Source: Marinomonas spartinae (GTDB lineage Bacteria; Pseudomonadota; Gammaproteobacteria; Pseudomonadales; Marinomonadaceae). From it: DNA of 64,000 nt. Positions 1 to 8,743 of this stretch are shown piece after piece; position 1 is the first letter of the stretch, and each line of letters opens with the position of its first letter. The notes beneath the pieces were generated by a model. That model made no database searches. It was not told where the DNA came from and saw nothing but the letters and a program-made list of their open reading frames with translations. Both the position numbers and the translations under genes were made by a program. The stretch is from assembly GCF_016461715.1 (NCBI RefSeq), contig NZ_JAEMUI010000005.1, forward strand, positions 124,001 to 188,000, written 5' to 3'.

Positions 1-806
1 TTTTCCATTTTAATCGCATGGAATAAATTCCCCTGCGTGCTGGTCCAATCACTGACGCGATTTTCTCCTGGAATAGCGCGAGCAATCTGCCAAATTTTAG
101 TTGGCGCCATAAACAAATTATCAAAACTAATACGCAGCCCTTCGACTTGATTAGGTTGGTAACGCTTCAAACGAGCAGCATCTTTGTAATTTATGTACGC
201 TAAAGAGGCATCCAACTGAGCGCCAATTTGAAAAATCCCCACCACGGTAAAACGTTTTAATTCTGGAGAAATGCCCGCAATCGATACATTGGCCCTAGGC
301 AGAATAGCGGTAACCTTGTCACCTACTCCCACTTGTAACATTTGTGCCAGCTGAGATCCTAAGACAATGCCGTAAGGTGTTGTATTAAGCGCCTCTAACG
401 AGCCTTGTATCATGTGCTTACCAATGATAGAGACTTTTTGCTCCATTTTTGGATCAATACCATTAAGCAACGCCCCATGAACACTTGAGCCAGCTTGGAA
501 CATCACTTGCGCTTCTGTATGGGGAGCAACCGCTTTAACACCAGGCATCGCTTCAATTTTTTTCATATCCTCTTGCCAATGTGGCAAAGTGGGATTTCCC
601 CACAAGGTGGCTTGAGGAACCATTCCTAATATGCGTTGCTGAAGTTCACGATCAAAGCCATTCATAACGGACAGTACTGTAATTAATACCGTCACCCCCA
701 GAGCAAGCCCTGCAACAGAAGAAAAGCTAATAAAGGAAATAAAATGATTGGAACGCTTTGCTCTCGCATAGCGTAAGCCAATAAGAACGGGAAGAAAGTT
801 AATCAA
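1..806 (-). CDS. lolC: Lipoprotein-releasing ABC transporter permease LolC/LolE (3' part outside window)
   Basis: This is the inner-membrane permease of the LolCDE complex, which releases mature lipoproteins from the inner membrane to the carrier LolA. Translation of the minus strand gives an N-terminal stretch reading LPVLIGLRYARAKRSNHF, a first membrane helix rich in S, V, L and T ending in SVMNGFDREL, then the large periplasmic domain; this is typical of LolC/LolE. I chose the TTG at 806-804 because an AAGGA ribosome-binding site lies 6 bases upstream and no ATG fits. About 268 residues are visible and the frame runs open off the left edge, so the remaining helices are not seen. LolC rather than LolE is a guess, since lolC is normally first in the operon. 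It follows purC after a terminator and probably has its own promoter. Confidence 0.88.
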   Translation of the reverse strand, partial: MINFLPVLIGLRYARAKRSNHFISFISFSSVAGLALGVTVLITVLSVMNGFDRELQQRILGMVPQATLWGNPTLPHWQEDMKKIEAMPGVKAVAPHTEAQVMFQAGSSVHGALLNGIDPKMEQKVSIIGKHMIQGSLEALNTTPYGIVLGSQLAQMLQVGVGDKVTAILPRANVSIAGISPELKRFTVVGIFQIGAQLDASLAYINYKDAARLKRYQPNQVEGLRISFDNLFMAPTKIWQIARAIPGENRVSDWTSTQGNLFHAIKME

Positions 807-820
807 AGTGAGTCCTTATA

Positions 821-854
821 TACGAAAAATGAAGGAGGCATAAAAGCCTCCCTC
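821..854 (-). terminator. Rho-independent terminator after purC
   Basis: On the minus strand a GGAGGC/GCCTCC stem with a six-base loop (834-851, extended by two outer pairs) is followed by a T-rich run at 821-827. It lies between the purC stop and the lolC start, so it should end the dapA-bamC-purC transcript. Confidence 0.7.
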
Positions 855-877
855 ATCATTTACGACGTCACCAAGCG

Positions 878-1594
878 TTAGGCGTCAAAATCAATACCAA
901 TACGACGACCTACGTCTTCGTATGCCTCAATGACACCACCTAACCCTTGACGGAAACGATCTTTGTCTAATTTTTCTTTAGTTTTGGCATCCCATAAACG
1001 GCAGCCGTCTGGAGAGAACTCATCGCCTAAAACAACTTCTCCCTTAAACAGACCAAACTCTAACTTATAGTCAACCAGCATCATGCCACCATCAGCAAAC
1101 AATGCTTTTAAGACATCATTTACTTTAAAGGTAAGCTCTTTTGCTTTTGCCAAATCACTGGCCTTTGCCCAACCAAAAGCCTCAACATGAGACTCGTTGA
1201 TCATGGGGTCGCCAAGCGCATCATTTTTCAAGAAAAGCTCGAAGGTTGGTTTCGTTAGGACAAGCCCTTCTTCCACCCCAAGACGACGACACAAACTGCC
1301 TGCCGCTACGTTACGGACAACGCACTCTATTGGCATCATATCAAGGCGCTTAACAAGGCTTTCTGTGTCACTTAACAATTTTTCAAAATGCGTTGGAATG
1401 CCAGCTTCTTGCAACTTTGTCATGATGAAAGCATTGAACTTATTGTTCACCATGCCCTTACGGTCAAGCTGTTCAATTCTTTTACCATCAAATGCTGACG
1501 TATCATCACGAAACAGCAGAACCATCTTGTCAGGGTCATCTGTTTCAAAGACAGATTTGGCTTTACCTGCATATAGCTCTTGTCGTTTTTCCAT
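878..1594 (-). CDS. purC: Phosphoribosylaminoimidazole-succinocarboxamide synthase (SAICAR synthetase)
   Basis: PurC joins aspartate to CAIR using ATP, making SAICAR in de novo purine synthesis in the cytoplasm. The 238-residue protein has the normal length of the short bacterial form (about 237). It carries the N-terminal ATP-binding YAGKAKSVF stretch (residues 8-16), the RDDTSAFDG motif (about 29-37), the VVRNVAAGS motif (about 92-100) and the family-specific GDEFSPD motif (about 191-197). The ATG at 1594 has an upstream GGAGAAT ribosome-binding site. It is the last gene of dapA-bamC-purC, a gene order conserved in gammaproteobacteria, and lies 35 bases after bamC. Confidence 0.97.
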   Translation of the reverse strand: MEKRQELYAGKAKSVFETDDPDKMVLLFRDDTSAFDGKRIEQLDRKGMVNNKFNAFIMTKLQEAGIPTHFEKLLSDTESLVKRLDMMPIECVVRNVAAGSLCRRLGVEEGLVLTKPTFELFLKNDALGDPMINESHVEAFGWAKASDLAKAKELTFKVNDVLKALFADGGMMLVDYKLEFGLFKGEVVLGDEFSPDGCRLWDAKTKEKLDKDRFRQGLGGVIEAYEDVGRRIGIDFDA

Positions 1595-1629
1595 TGGAGA
1601 ATCTCCGGTTTTTGCTGTGAGGGTTAATC

Positions 1630-2610
1630 TTATTTCGCTATAAAGCGTTGCACCAATTGGAACGACGCCAATTCGGGATCCGTCACTTTAGACGCATCGA
1701 TCACTAAAAACTTACCATCCCGCTGGGTTTGTATTTTATACGGAAACGTCTGTTCATCCAGTTGCATACTAGACTGAGTGTCTTGCTTATCAATCGCTAA
1801 CATATTTGGTTGACCATCAACAAAATGTAACCCTGCCGCTTTTATTTGAGCCGCCACATCTGTCGTTGTTTTAAGGTGAACGGCGAAAATCCCTCTGTGA
1901 TCCACCCAAATTGGAAATGGCGAGTTTTCACCGCGCTGAGAAAGATAGGCGGACGCTTCACTGATTTGGCGGCCCAAATTCCCCCACAAACGCACAGCGT
2001 CAGTATAGCGTTTAGGATCTTTCTCTGGGCTTAGCCAAGATGTGACATCCTTACCTTGCTCTTGCTGCTTAAACTGCATTGATACAATCGTGTCATTACC
2101 AGACGGTTTAAAGGTAAAGGCGAAGACCGTTTTTTCAGGAAAATTGCGGGTAAAGGTACTAGCAACTGATGCCCAAAAACCTTCTTTCTCAAATTCAAAG
2201 GGAACACTGATTATTTTATTGTCTTTATCCGTTGCTATGGCATCCCCCTGACCATGCAAAGCCCCTAAAAAGCCCTTGATCATCTCTTTGGTTTTATCCA
2301 ACCCAGCAGGCACATCAAAGACCATCCGGTCAGGCTCGCTAGAAACGGGGATTTTAGTCATTGGGTAGAAGATAAAAGGGGCTCTAGGCGTAACAAATTT
2401 CCCTGTTTTTTTAATATCAGGGATTTCGCTTGCATTAGGAATCACCAAGTCATCGCGCACTTGAAGCGAACCCGGTGGCTCTTGCAATTTAGTGGTGTTG
2501 GAAACGGCATATTGATAATCGTTCGTATGATTGGTCAATATGGAGCTACAGCCAGACATTGCCAATGCTAGTACACCAGCACTGGCCAGTTTAAAAGAAG
2601 TATTTTTCAT
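1630..2610 (-). CDS. bamC: Outer membrane protein assembly factor BamC (lipoprotein NlpB)
   Basis: BamC is a lipoprotein subunit of the BAM complex that inserts beta-barrel proteins into the outer membrane. The 326-residue product begins with a lipoprotein signal peptide ending in the lipobox SGCSS, with Cys21 as the predicted lipidation site. The N-terminal unstructured segment carries the [19 protein letters not shown] region that in the E. coli protein contacts BamD. Two helix-grip domains follow (about 100-215 and 225-326). Its ATG overlaps the dapA stop by one base (TAATG), so translation is probably coupled. Position between dapA and purC is the conserved arrangement. Confidence 0.93.
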   Translation of the reverse strand: MKNTSFKLASAGVLALAMSGCSSILTNHTNDYQYAVSNTTKLQEPPGSLQVRDDLVIPNASEIPDIKKTGKFVTPRAPFIFYPMTKIPVSSEPDRMVFDVPAGLDKTKEMIKGFLGALHGQGDAIATDKDNKIISVPFEFEKEGFWASVASTFTRNFPEKTVFAFTFKPSGNDTIVSMQFKQQEQGKDVTSWLSPEKDPKRYTDAVRLWGNLGRQISEASAYLSQRGENSPFPIWVDHRGIFAVHLKTTTDVAAQIKAAGLHFVDGQPNMLAIDKQDTQSSMQLDEQTFPYKIQTQRDGKFLVIDASKVTDPELASFQLVQRFIAK

Positions 2611-3485
2611 TAAAGGATTCCTGCTTGAACCATCGCTTGTTTCACTGCTTCATGATGGGCTGCCGACAGTTCTGTCAAAGGCAAACGAATGCCTGTACCA
2701 CACAATCCCATTTGAGCACAGGCCCATTTAACAGGAATTGGATTGGATTCGACAAACAGATTCATATGCAAAGGTGAAATGGTTTGATCAATTTCATGAG
2801 CGCCTTGAGCGTCTCCTGCTATCGCCAACTCTGCCGCTTTAGCAACCGCTTTAGGAGCAACATTCGCCGTCACAGAAATATTCCCTTTGCCACCCAATAG
2901 CATCAAACCTACTGCAGTAGGATCATCACCTGAATAGACAAAAAAATCGCTCGGCACAGCTTCAATGAGGGCTTTACCTCTTTCCAAATTACCTGTTGCA
3001 TCCTTAATGCCAACGATATTGGGAAGACGAGATAAACGTACTACCGTCTCATTTTGCATATCGCAAGCGGTACGACCCGGTACATTATACAGAATCTGCG
3101 GAATATCAACGGCTTCGGCAATGGCCTTGAAATGCTGAAAAAGACCTTCTTGAGTCGGTTTATTGTAATATGGCGTCACTAATAGACATGCGTCTGCACC
3201 AGCTTCTTTGGCTTGGCGTGTTAAATCAATGGCTTCGTGTGTGGAGTTCGCACCCGTTCCGGCAATCACCGGAATCCGGCCATTCACGGTTGCAATCACT
3301 TGGCGGATAACATTGGCATGCTCTTCATGAGTCAATGTGGAAGACTCACCTGTCGTGCCAACAGCAACAATGCCGTGAGTTCCTTCTTTAATATGAAACT
3401 CAATCAGATCATCTAACTTTTTTGCGTCAACCGCTCCATCTGATGTCATAGGGGTAATGAGAGCGACTAAACTGCCTGTGATCAT
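2610..3485 (-). CDS. dapA: 4-hydroxy-tetrahydrodipicolinate synthase
   Basis: DapA condenses pyruvate with aspartate semialdehyde in the first committed step of lysine and diaminopimelate synthesis. From the ATG at 3485 the protein is 291 residues, against 292 in E. coli. A GGAGG ribosome-binding site lies just upstream, so the longer frame reaching back to 3545 is not needed. Visible motifs are GTTGESSTL (about 43-51), the catalytic Tyr133 in ILYNVPGRT, Arg138, and the Schiff-base Lys161 in VGIKDATG. It is the first gene of the dapA-bamC-purC unit and is divergent from bcp. Its substrate is made by asd, found at 50-51 kb in this window. Confidence 0.97.
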   Translation of the reverse strand: MITGSLVALITPMTSDGAVDAKKLDDLIEFHIKEGTHGIVAVGTTGESSTLTHEEHANVIRQVIATVNGRIPVIAGTGANSTHEAIDLTRQAKEAGADACLLVTPYYNKPTQEGLFQHFKAIAEAVDIPQILYNVPGRTACDMQNETVVRLSRLPNIVGIKDATGNLERGKALIEAVPSDFFVYSGDDPTAVGLMLLGGKGNISVTANVAPKAVAKAAELAIAGDAQGAHEIDQTISPLHMNLFVESNPIPVKWACAQMGLCGTGIRLPLTELSAAHHEAVKQAMVQAGIL

Positions 3486-3678
3486 TTTGAGCCTCCAATT
3501 AATTATAAGCGTGCATATAGTACCGTTCAGACTAAGGTTTAACAATCATTCAGGGACGTAAAGCACGAGTAAATTACAAGGAAGCGATTTTTGAGGGGGA
3601 TTTTTCTCTCGACTGTTGATAAGCTAATAATATTAAGAGATTTTTTACCTTAACCATAACGGAACCGGAGATGAAAGT

Positions 3679-4128
3679 ATGTCACTAAAAGTTGGCGATA
3701 TTGCCCCTGACTTCTTAGCAAGAGACCAACACGGCGAAAACATCACCCTAAGCCAATTTAAAGGCAAAAAGGTGATTTTATATTTTTACCCAAAGGACTC
3801 CACGCCTGGTTGTACTGCTCAGGCTTGTAACTTGCGCGATAATTACGAAGAACTGCTGGAAAAAGGCTATGTGGTTCTGGGTGTCAGCACAGACAGTGAA
3901 ACGCGCCATCAAAACTTTATCGCTAAAAACGAACTCCCTTTCTCTTTAATTGCCGATACTGAGCGAGTAGTACATGATCTCTATGGCACATGGCAGCTTA
4001 AAAAATTCATGGGACGTGAATTTATGGGGACGGTTCGTACCACGTTTGTTGTTAATGAAAAAGGTGTCATTAGCAAAATCATTGAGAAAGTGAAGACAAA
4101 AGACCACACTGCTCAAATTTTAGACTAA
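3679..4128 (+). CDS. bcp: Thioredoxin-dependent thiol peroxidase, Bcp/PrxQ-type peroxiredoxin
   Basis: Bcp reduces hydrogen peroxide and organic hydroperoxides using thioredoxin. The 149-residue protein has the peroxiredoxin fold start KVGDIAPDF, then the active-site segment PKDSTPGCTAQACNLRD, with peroxidatic Cys45 and the resolving Cys50 typical of the alpha-2 (PrxQ) subclass. The C-terminal part TVRTTFVVNEKGVI is also typical. The start at 3679 has an upstream CGGAGATGA ribosome-binding site. It is divergent from dapA, a common neighbour, with 193 bases between the two starts that must hold both promoters. Confidence 0.95.
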   Translation: MSLKVGDIAPDFLARDQHGENITLSQFKGKKVILYFYPKDSTPGCTAQACNLRDNYEELLEKGYVVLGVSTDSETRHQNFIAKNELPFSLIADTERVVHDLYGTWQLKKFMGREFMGTVRTTFVVNEKGVISKIIEKVKTKDHTAQILD

Positions 4129-4150
4129 TTCTCACTATGCCTGCCATTTC

Positions 4151-4178
4151 CTATGGGACGTCTTACGACGTTCCATAG
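4151..4178. terminator. Inverted repeat between convergent bcp and LysR gene
   Basis: A 12-base stem (CTATGGGACGTC with GACGTTCCATAG, one G-T wobble) encloses a TTAC loop. It sits between two convergent genes, so it may end transcription from both sides, but neither side has a clear T run. The terminator role is an inference from position. Confidence 0.45.
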
Positions 4179-4221
4179 CCTCAACAAAACTAGCACCTTA
4201 AGAATCATCGCGACTGTCGCT

Positions 4222-5109
4222 TTAGGCTTTGAGCCAATCTAGAAAGGCCTTAGTAGAATCTGATGGCACATGATGATTAGACTGCACAATGTGGTATCCG
4301 TTATTAGACTCTACGGTAAAATGGGGCAAAGCGACCAATACGCCACTTTTTATATAATCATCCAACAGAGGTGACCAACCAAGACCAATCCCCTGTCCTG
4401 AAATAGCAGCTTGCACCAAAAGTGTATAATTATCAAACTCCATCACAGAATCGGATGGTTGCCATTGGGCACCATGCAAATGAAAAAGTTGCTCCCAATC
4501 CATCCATTTTTGACTTATATCTGCATTCAATTTCAGCAAAGGCGCCTTTACCATATCGGTAAGAACCGTAAAACCAGAAAACTCCTCAAACAATTTTGGA
4601 CTACACACTGGATAGACTTTTTCGGACAACAACTTTTCCGACCGGTACCCTTGATAACCCCCTTCACCAAATAAAATTGCCACGTCCGAATCCATTGATG
4701 GCAAATCCGTCCCTGACTGGGATGTTTGTATGCGAATATCAATCTCTTTATGTAAGCCTCGAAATTCTGGCAACCGTGGCATCAGATAAAAAGCAGCAAA
4801 AGCAAAATCAGTGACCACAGTAATTCGACGCGGCGCGGATTTTTGCTTGATTTTTTGCAGGACTTCTCGCAAATCTCGCAAACTTGACTGTGTCGTTTTT
4901 AGCAAAATATGACCAGCATCTGTTAACACCACACCACGATAGATGCGCTCAAACAAAGCCACCCCAAGAGATTTCTCTAAAGCCCGTATCTGCTGACTTA
5001 CCGCCGGCTGGGTGGTGCCCAACTCGTGGGCAGCAGCGGTAAAACTCAGCAACCTCGCCGCTGCCTCAAAAACGACAAGCCATTGCAGTGGCGGCAACTC
5101 TGAACCCAT
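4222..5109 (-). CDS. LysR-family regulator of choline-O-sulfate utilisation (probable)
   Basis: This is a LysR-type transcription factor of the GcvA-like branch. The N-terminal winged helix-turn-helix (about residues 6-64) reads SFTAAAHELGTTQPAVSQQI, and the rest is the usual effector-binding domain (about 90-295). I place the start at the ATG at 5109, giving MGSELPPL as in GcvA relatives; an ATG two codons upstream (5115) is also possible and neither has a good ribosome-binding site. It is divergent from betC with 131-137 bases between, the arrangement of the choline-sulfate utilisation regulators next to betC in Pseudomonas and rhizobia. That pairing is the main ground for the assigned role. 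Likely effector: choline or choline-O-sulfate, not shown by the sequence. Confidence 0.82.
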   Translation of the reverse strand: MGSELPPLQWLVVFEAAARLLSFTAAAHELGTTQPAVSQQIRALEKSLGVALFERIYRGVVLTDAGHILLKTTQSSLRDLREVLQKIKQKSAPRRITVVTDFAFAAFYLMPRLPEFRGLHKEIDIRIQTSQSGTDLPSMDSDVAILFGEGGYQGYRSEKLLSEKVYPVCSPKLFEEFSGFTVLTDMVKAPLLKLNADISQKWMDWEQLFHLHGAQWQPSDSVMEFDNYTLLVQAAISGQGIGLGWSPLLDDYIKSGVLVALPHFTVESNNGYHIVQSNHHVPSDSTKAFLDWLKA

Positions 5110-5113
5110 TAAC

Positions 5114-5195
5114 ATAAGTAGTACTTATCCCATGCATAATATTTTAGTCAGTTTACAGGGCATTTTTCATAGCGCAACCTAATAAGAGCTTATCC
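5114..5195. promoter_or_regulatory. Paired inverted repeats between LysR regulator and betC (candidate operators)
   Basis: Two imperfectly matched copies of an ATAAG...CTTATCC element lie in the divergent intergenic region. The first at 5114-5130 has a perfect ATAAGT-AGT-ACTTAT dyad followed by CC. The second at 5182-5195 has ATAAG-AG-CTTAT followed by CC. LysR proteins usually bind dyads of this kind between divergent genes. The spacers differ (5 and 2 bases between the shared half-sites), which weakens the case that both are bound in the same way. Confidence 0.45.
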
Positions 5196-5246
5196 AACAC
5201 GAGACTATTAACGCTTAATTTAGCACTCACTCCATTAGAGGTAGTT

Positions 5247-6770
5247 ATGACAATAAAGCAACCGAATATTCTTTTTATTATGGCAGATCAAATGGCCGCC
5301 TCAGCACTGTCGGTATATGGCCACCCCATTGTCAAAACCCCCCACTTAGACAAGCTCGCCAATGAAGGAGTCGTCTTTGATTCCGCCTATTGTAATAGCC
5401 CTTTATGCGCGCCTTCTCGTTACACGTTAATGACGGGGCAATTACCAAGCAAGATAGGGGCATACGATAACGCCGCCGACTTTCCTGCCGACATTCCCAC
5501 CTTTGCACACTATCTGCGGGCGCAAAATTACCAAACAGCTCTATCTGGTAAAATGCATTTCTGCGGACCCGATCAACTCCATGGCTTTGAAGAAAGACTG
5601 ACAACTGATATCTACCCTGCCGACTATGGCTGGTTTCCAAACTGGGATGACTTAAAGACTCGACCTACCTGGTACCACAATATGTCCTCTGTCACACAAG
5701 CAGGACCTTGCGTAAGAAGCAATCAGTTAGATTTTGATGATGAAGTGGCGTTTCATGCCCAACGTTATCTTTTTGACTACGTTAGAAGCAACCAAGATAG
5801 GCCTTTTTGTCTTACCGTCTCTATGACACACCCACATGATCCTTATGCCATTGCGCAAGAATACTGGGATAGATACAAAGATGAAGAGATAGACCTACCG
5901 AAAGTCGCCATTAGCAAAGCCGATCAGGATCCGCATTCGGCCCGCCTACAAGCAGTTTATGCCTATCATGATCAAGACATTAGCGAACAGCAAATACGCA
6001 ATGCCCGACGGGCATATTACGGCGCCATTAGTTATGTAGATGATAAAATTGGCCTATTGCTCAAAACACTCCAAGACACTGGCTTAGATGACAACACCAT
6101 CATTGTCTTTTCTGGAGATCATGGTGACATGCTGGGCGAACGCAATCTTTGGTATAAAATGTCTTTCTTTGAAGGCTCAGCTCGAGTCCCCATGATTGTT
6201 CACGCACCAAAGCATTTCAGCGCTAAGCGGGTCAAAGAGTCCGTCTCGACCATGGACCTGTTACCTACCTTTCTAGATATTGCCACTAACCGCCAAGACC
6301 ACACCTATGCCATGCCCATTCAAGGTCAAAGCTTGATGCCTCACTTAAAAGGACTTGAAGGTGGGCATGATGAGGTGATTGGCGAATACTTTGGCGAAGG
6401 CACCATTGCACCACTCTTTATGATCCGCCGTGGACAATACAAATACATCTACTGTCAAGCCGACCCAGAACAGCTATTTGACTTAGAAAATGACCCTCAA
6501 GAACTTACTAATCTCGCAACAAACCCTGGCTTCAGTGACCAGCTCAATACCTTTAGACAGGAAGCCATCGGTCGTTGGGATTCAGATAAGTTGACCCAAG
6601 AGGTTTTAGTCAGTCAACGACGTCGTCGACTTATTGTCAAATCGATGAATACTGGCAAAAAAACACCCTGGGATCATCAACCTATTTTTGATAGCAGTGA
6701 AATGTATATGCGCAACCACATTGACTTGGATGTCTTAGAACAACGTTCGAGATTTCCAAAAGTATCATAA
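5247..6770 (+). CDS. betC: Choline-sulfatase
   Basis: BetC hydrolyses choline-O-sulfate to choline and sulfate, feeding choline to glycine betaine synthesis or catabolism. The 507-residue alkaline-phosphatase-fold sulfatase shows the metal-binding start NILFIMADQMA (Asp14), the sulfatase signature C-A-P-S-R at residues 54-58, where Cys54 must be converted to formylglycine, and the second metal site FSGDHGDMLGE (about 288-298). The C-terminal choline-sulfatase segment is present (WDHQPIFDSSEMYMRN). It is probably co-transcribed with choX, 54 bases downstream, and controlled by the divergent LysR gene. No betA, betB or betI lies in the window, so the fate of the choline cannot be read here. Confidence 0.95.
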   Translation: MTIKQPNILFIMADQMAASALSVYGHPIVKTPHLDKLANEGVVFDSAYCNSPLCAPSRYTLMTGQLPSKIGAYDNAADFPADIPTFAHYLRAQNYQTALSGKMHFCGPDQLHGFEERLTTDIYPADYGWFPNWDDLKTRPTWYHNMSSVTQAGPCVRSNQLDFDDEVAFHAQRYLFDYVRSNQDRPFCLTVSMTHPHDPYAIAQEYWDRYKDEEIDLPKVAISKADQDPHSARLQAVYAYHDQDISEQQIRNARRAYYGAISYVDDKIGLLLKTLQDTGLDDNTIIVFSGDHGDMLGERNLWYKMSFFEGSARVPMIVHAPKHFSAKRVKESVSTMDLLPTFLDIATNRQDHTYAMPIQGQSLMPHLKGLEGGHDEVIGEYFGEGTIAPLFMIRRGQYKYIYCQADPEQLFDLENDPQELTNLATNPGFSDQLNTFRQEAIGRWDSDKLTQEVLVSQRRRRLIVKSMNTGKKTPWDHQPIFDSSEMYMRNHIDLDVLEQRSRFPKVS

Positions 6771-6824
6771 CCCTCTAATAACTATAAATAACGAAAGCAA
6801 ATATCAACACACAGGAGCAGCCCA

Positions 6825-7778
6825 ATGATAACATCACCAATTACCAAACGATTACTGGTCGCCGCAGCTAGCTCAGCACTGCTTATCGGCTCTAGTATGG
6901 CCTTCGCTCAAGAGCCAAAGCAATGTCAGGACGTCACATTAAGTGACCCAGGCTGGTCAGACATTGGTGCAACGAACGGTATTACGACCACGTTATTGCA
7001 AGCAATGGGTTACAAAACGAATGTTTTTCTACTCAGTGTACCAGTTACCTATGAAAGTATTAGAAACGGTAAAATTGATGTATTTATGGGAAATTGGATG
7101 CCTGCTCAATCAGCTTTTATGAAGAAATACAAAGGCAGCATTGATGTAGTGAAAACCAATTTAGAGGGTGTAAAGTTCACATTAGCCGTACCTGACTATG
7201 TCTATAAAGCTGGGGTAAAAGACTTCTCCGATTTACATAAATTTGCTGATAAGTTCCATCGAAGAATTTATGGTATTGGCGCTGGCTCACCAGCCAACCA
7301 AAAACTGCAAAAAATGATCAATACCAATGATTTCGATTTAGGAAAATGGCAACTCGTGGAATCTGGTGAGCAAGCCATGCTATCTCAAGTGGCTCGAACC
7401 ATCAAAAGAGATAAGTTTATCGTTTTCTTAGCGTGGGAACCGCACCCAATGAACATTAGGTTCCACTTGAAATACTTAAGCGGTGGCGATAAATATTTTG
7501 GCCCTAATTATGGCAGCGCAACGATTCATACAGTCACTCGCAAGGGCTACTCAAAAAGTTGCCCTAATGTGGGGAAATTGCTCAGCAATCTCAAATTTAG
7601 CTTAAACATGGAAAACCAAATCATTGCCGATGCAAAGCAGAAGAATCAAAAATCTCGCGTGGCTGCAGAAAACTGGATAAAAGCGCACCCTAAAATATTA
7701 ACCCAATGGCTTCAAGGTGTTACTACTTTTAGTGGTCAACCGGCTCTTCCAGTCGTTAAGAAAGAATTGGGACTCTAA
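6825..7778 (+). CDS. choX: Choline ABC transporter periplasmic substrate-binding protein
   Basis: This is a periplasmic binding protein of the ChoX/ProX (OpuAC) type. The 317-residue protein has an N-terminal signal peptide (about 1-29, cut after AFA) followed by CQDVTLSDPGWSDIGATNGI, which matches the ChoX family start, and the VFMGNWMPAQSAF segment that contributes aromatic ligands for the quaternary ammonium group. A strong AGGAG ribosome-binding site precedes the ATG. It follows betC and should capture choline or a related compound. No cognate permease or ATPase gene is adjacent; in Pseudomonas several choline-type binding proteins share one ChoVW-like core encoded elsewhere, which could be the case here. 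Confidence 0.9.
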   Translation: MITSPITKRLLVAAASSALLIGSSMAFAQEPKQCQDVTLSDPGWSDIGATNGITTTLLQAMGYKTNVFLLSVPVTYESIRNGKIDVFMGNWMPAQSAFMKKYKGSIDVVKTNLEGVKFTLAVPDYVYKAGVKDFSDLHKFADKFHRRIYGIGAGSPANQKLQKMINTNDFDLGKWQLVESGEQAMLSQVARTIKRDKFIVFLAWEPHPMNIRFHLKYLSGGDKYFGPNYGSATIHTVTRKGYSKSCPNVGKLLSNLKFSLNMENQIIADAKQKNQKSRVAAENWIKAHPKILTQWLQGVTTFSGQPALPVVKKELGL

Positions 7779-7852
7779 CACACTCAACCATCATAAAACG
7801 CATCCCCTTCAACCCACGCTCGAAATAAGATAATCAGGTGCGTACACAACCC

Positions 7853-7891
7853 AAAAAGCCACCTTGTCATACCTGAACAAGGTGGCTTTTT
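7853..7891. terminator. Bidirectional terminator between choX and queF
   Basis: A 14-base stem (AAAAAGCCACCTTG with CAAGGTGGCTTTTT) with an 11-base loop is flanked by A and T runs, so it can end transcription of choX on the plus strand and queF on the minus strand. Confidence 0.9.
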
Positions 7892-7917
7892 GATCTACTA
7901 GCTATATGAGCAACAAC

Positions 7918-8733
7918 CTACTGTCTTGTCAGGCGATCATTACCCAATACCAACGGCATAGAAGAGCGGTATGGATTAATATCCAATCCTCCACGGCGAA
8001 CATAACGAGCATACACAATCAAACTTTCAGGCTGACACTGTCGCATAATGTCAATATAGATGCGCTCAACACATTGCTCATGAAAATCCGTGTGCTCACG
8101 AAAAGACACAATGTATTTTAATAAGCTCTCATGATCAATTTGTGGCCCTTTATAATCAATAAACACAGATCCCCAATCAGGCTGGTTCGTCACAGGACAA
8201 TTTGATTTTAGCAAATGACTGACTAAACGTTCTTCAACGATGCCAGTGTCCCGATCAAGCGTCAGTAGATTAGCATTGGGATGGTATTCATCAATCTCAA
8301 CATCCAGCTCATCAATACAATAGTCAGGTGTGAGCACGACAAGAGACGACATGGAGTCGACTTCTCGTAGAATCACCGTCACAGCAGCACCAGCGGCATT
8401 GGATAGATCCTTCTCCAAGACCGACTGAACCTCTTCTTGTGAAACATAACGCATCTGATTCAAAGAATTTAAATACAATTTAAACGATTTCGACTCAATA
8501 ATATTAGGTGAATCGCAAGGCAAACGAAATTCAGCCAACGCAACAATCGGCTTACCTTTACTGTTTAACCATGAGACTTCATAAGCGTTCCAAACATCTT
8601 CGCCATAGAAAGGAAGGCGCTCAGAGGCGACGCCCATTTCCTTCCATTTATCAACTCGAGCAATGGGATAAAGCAACCCTGGATCGTATTCAGAAACGTA
8701 TTCAGTTTGCTGACCTAAGGGTAAAGTGCCCAT
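7918..8733 (-). CDS. queF: NADPH-dependent 7-cyano-7-deazaguanine reductase (bimodular QueF)
   Basis: QueF reduces the nitrile preQ0 to the amine preQ1 in queuosine synthesis. From the ATG at 8733, preceded by GAGGAAATAA, the protein is 271 residues, near the 282 of the E. coli bimodular type. The N-terminal half holds the QueF motif ESKSFKLY (about 80-87) and the C-terminal half the catalytic SNCPVTNQPDWGS, with Cys179 and Asp186. The frame extends 18 codons further upstream, but this would overlap the preceding permease gene. It lies 10 bases after the ABC permease gene, so may be transcribed with it. queC and queE of the same pathway are at 38.5-40 kb. Confidence 0.96.
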   Translation of the reverse strand: MGTLPLGQQTEYVSEYDPGLLYPIARVDKWKEMGVASERLPFYGEDVWNAYEVSWLNSKGKPIVALAEFRLPCDSPNIIESKSFKLYLNSLNQMRYVSQEEVQSVLEKDLSNAAGAAVTVILREVDSMSSLVVLTPDYCIDELDVEIDEYHPNANLLTLDRDTGIVEERLVSHLLKSNCPVTNQPDWGSVFIDYKGPQIDHESLLKYIVSFREHTDFHEQCVERIYIDIMRQCQPESLIVYARYVRRGGLDINPYRSSMPLVLGNDRLTRQ

Positions 8734-8743
8734 ATTTATTTCC

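Noticed and set aside
1197-1643. 149-codon plus-strand frame opposite purC
   Set aside because: It is the complement of a highly conserved gene, rich in Ser and Arg as expected for a shadow frame.
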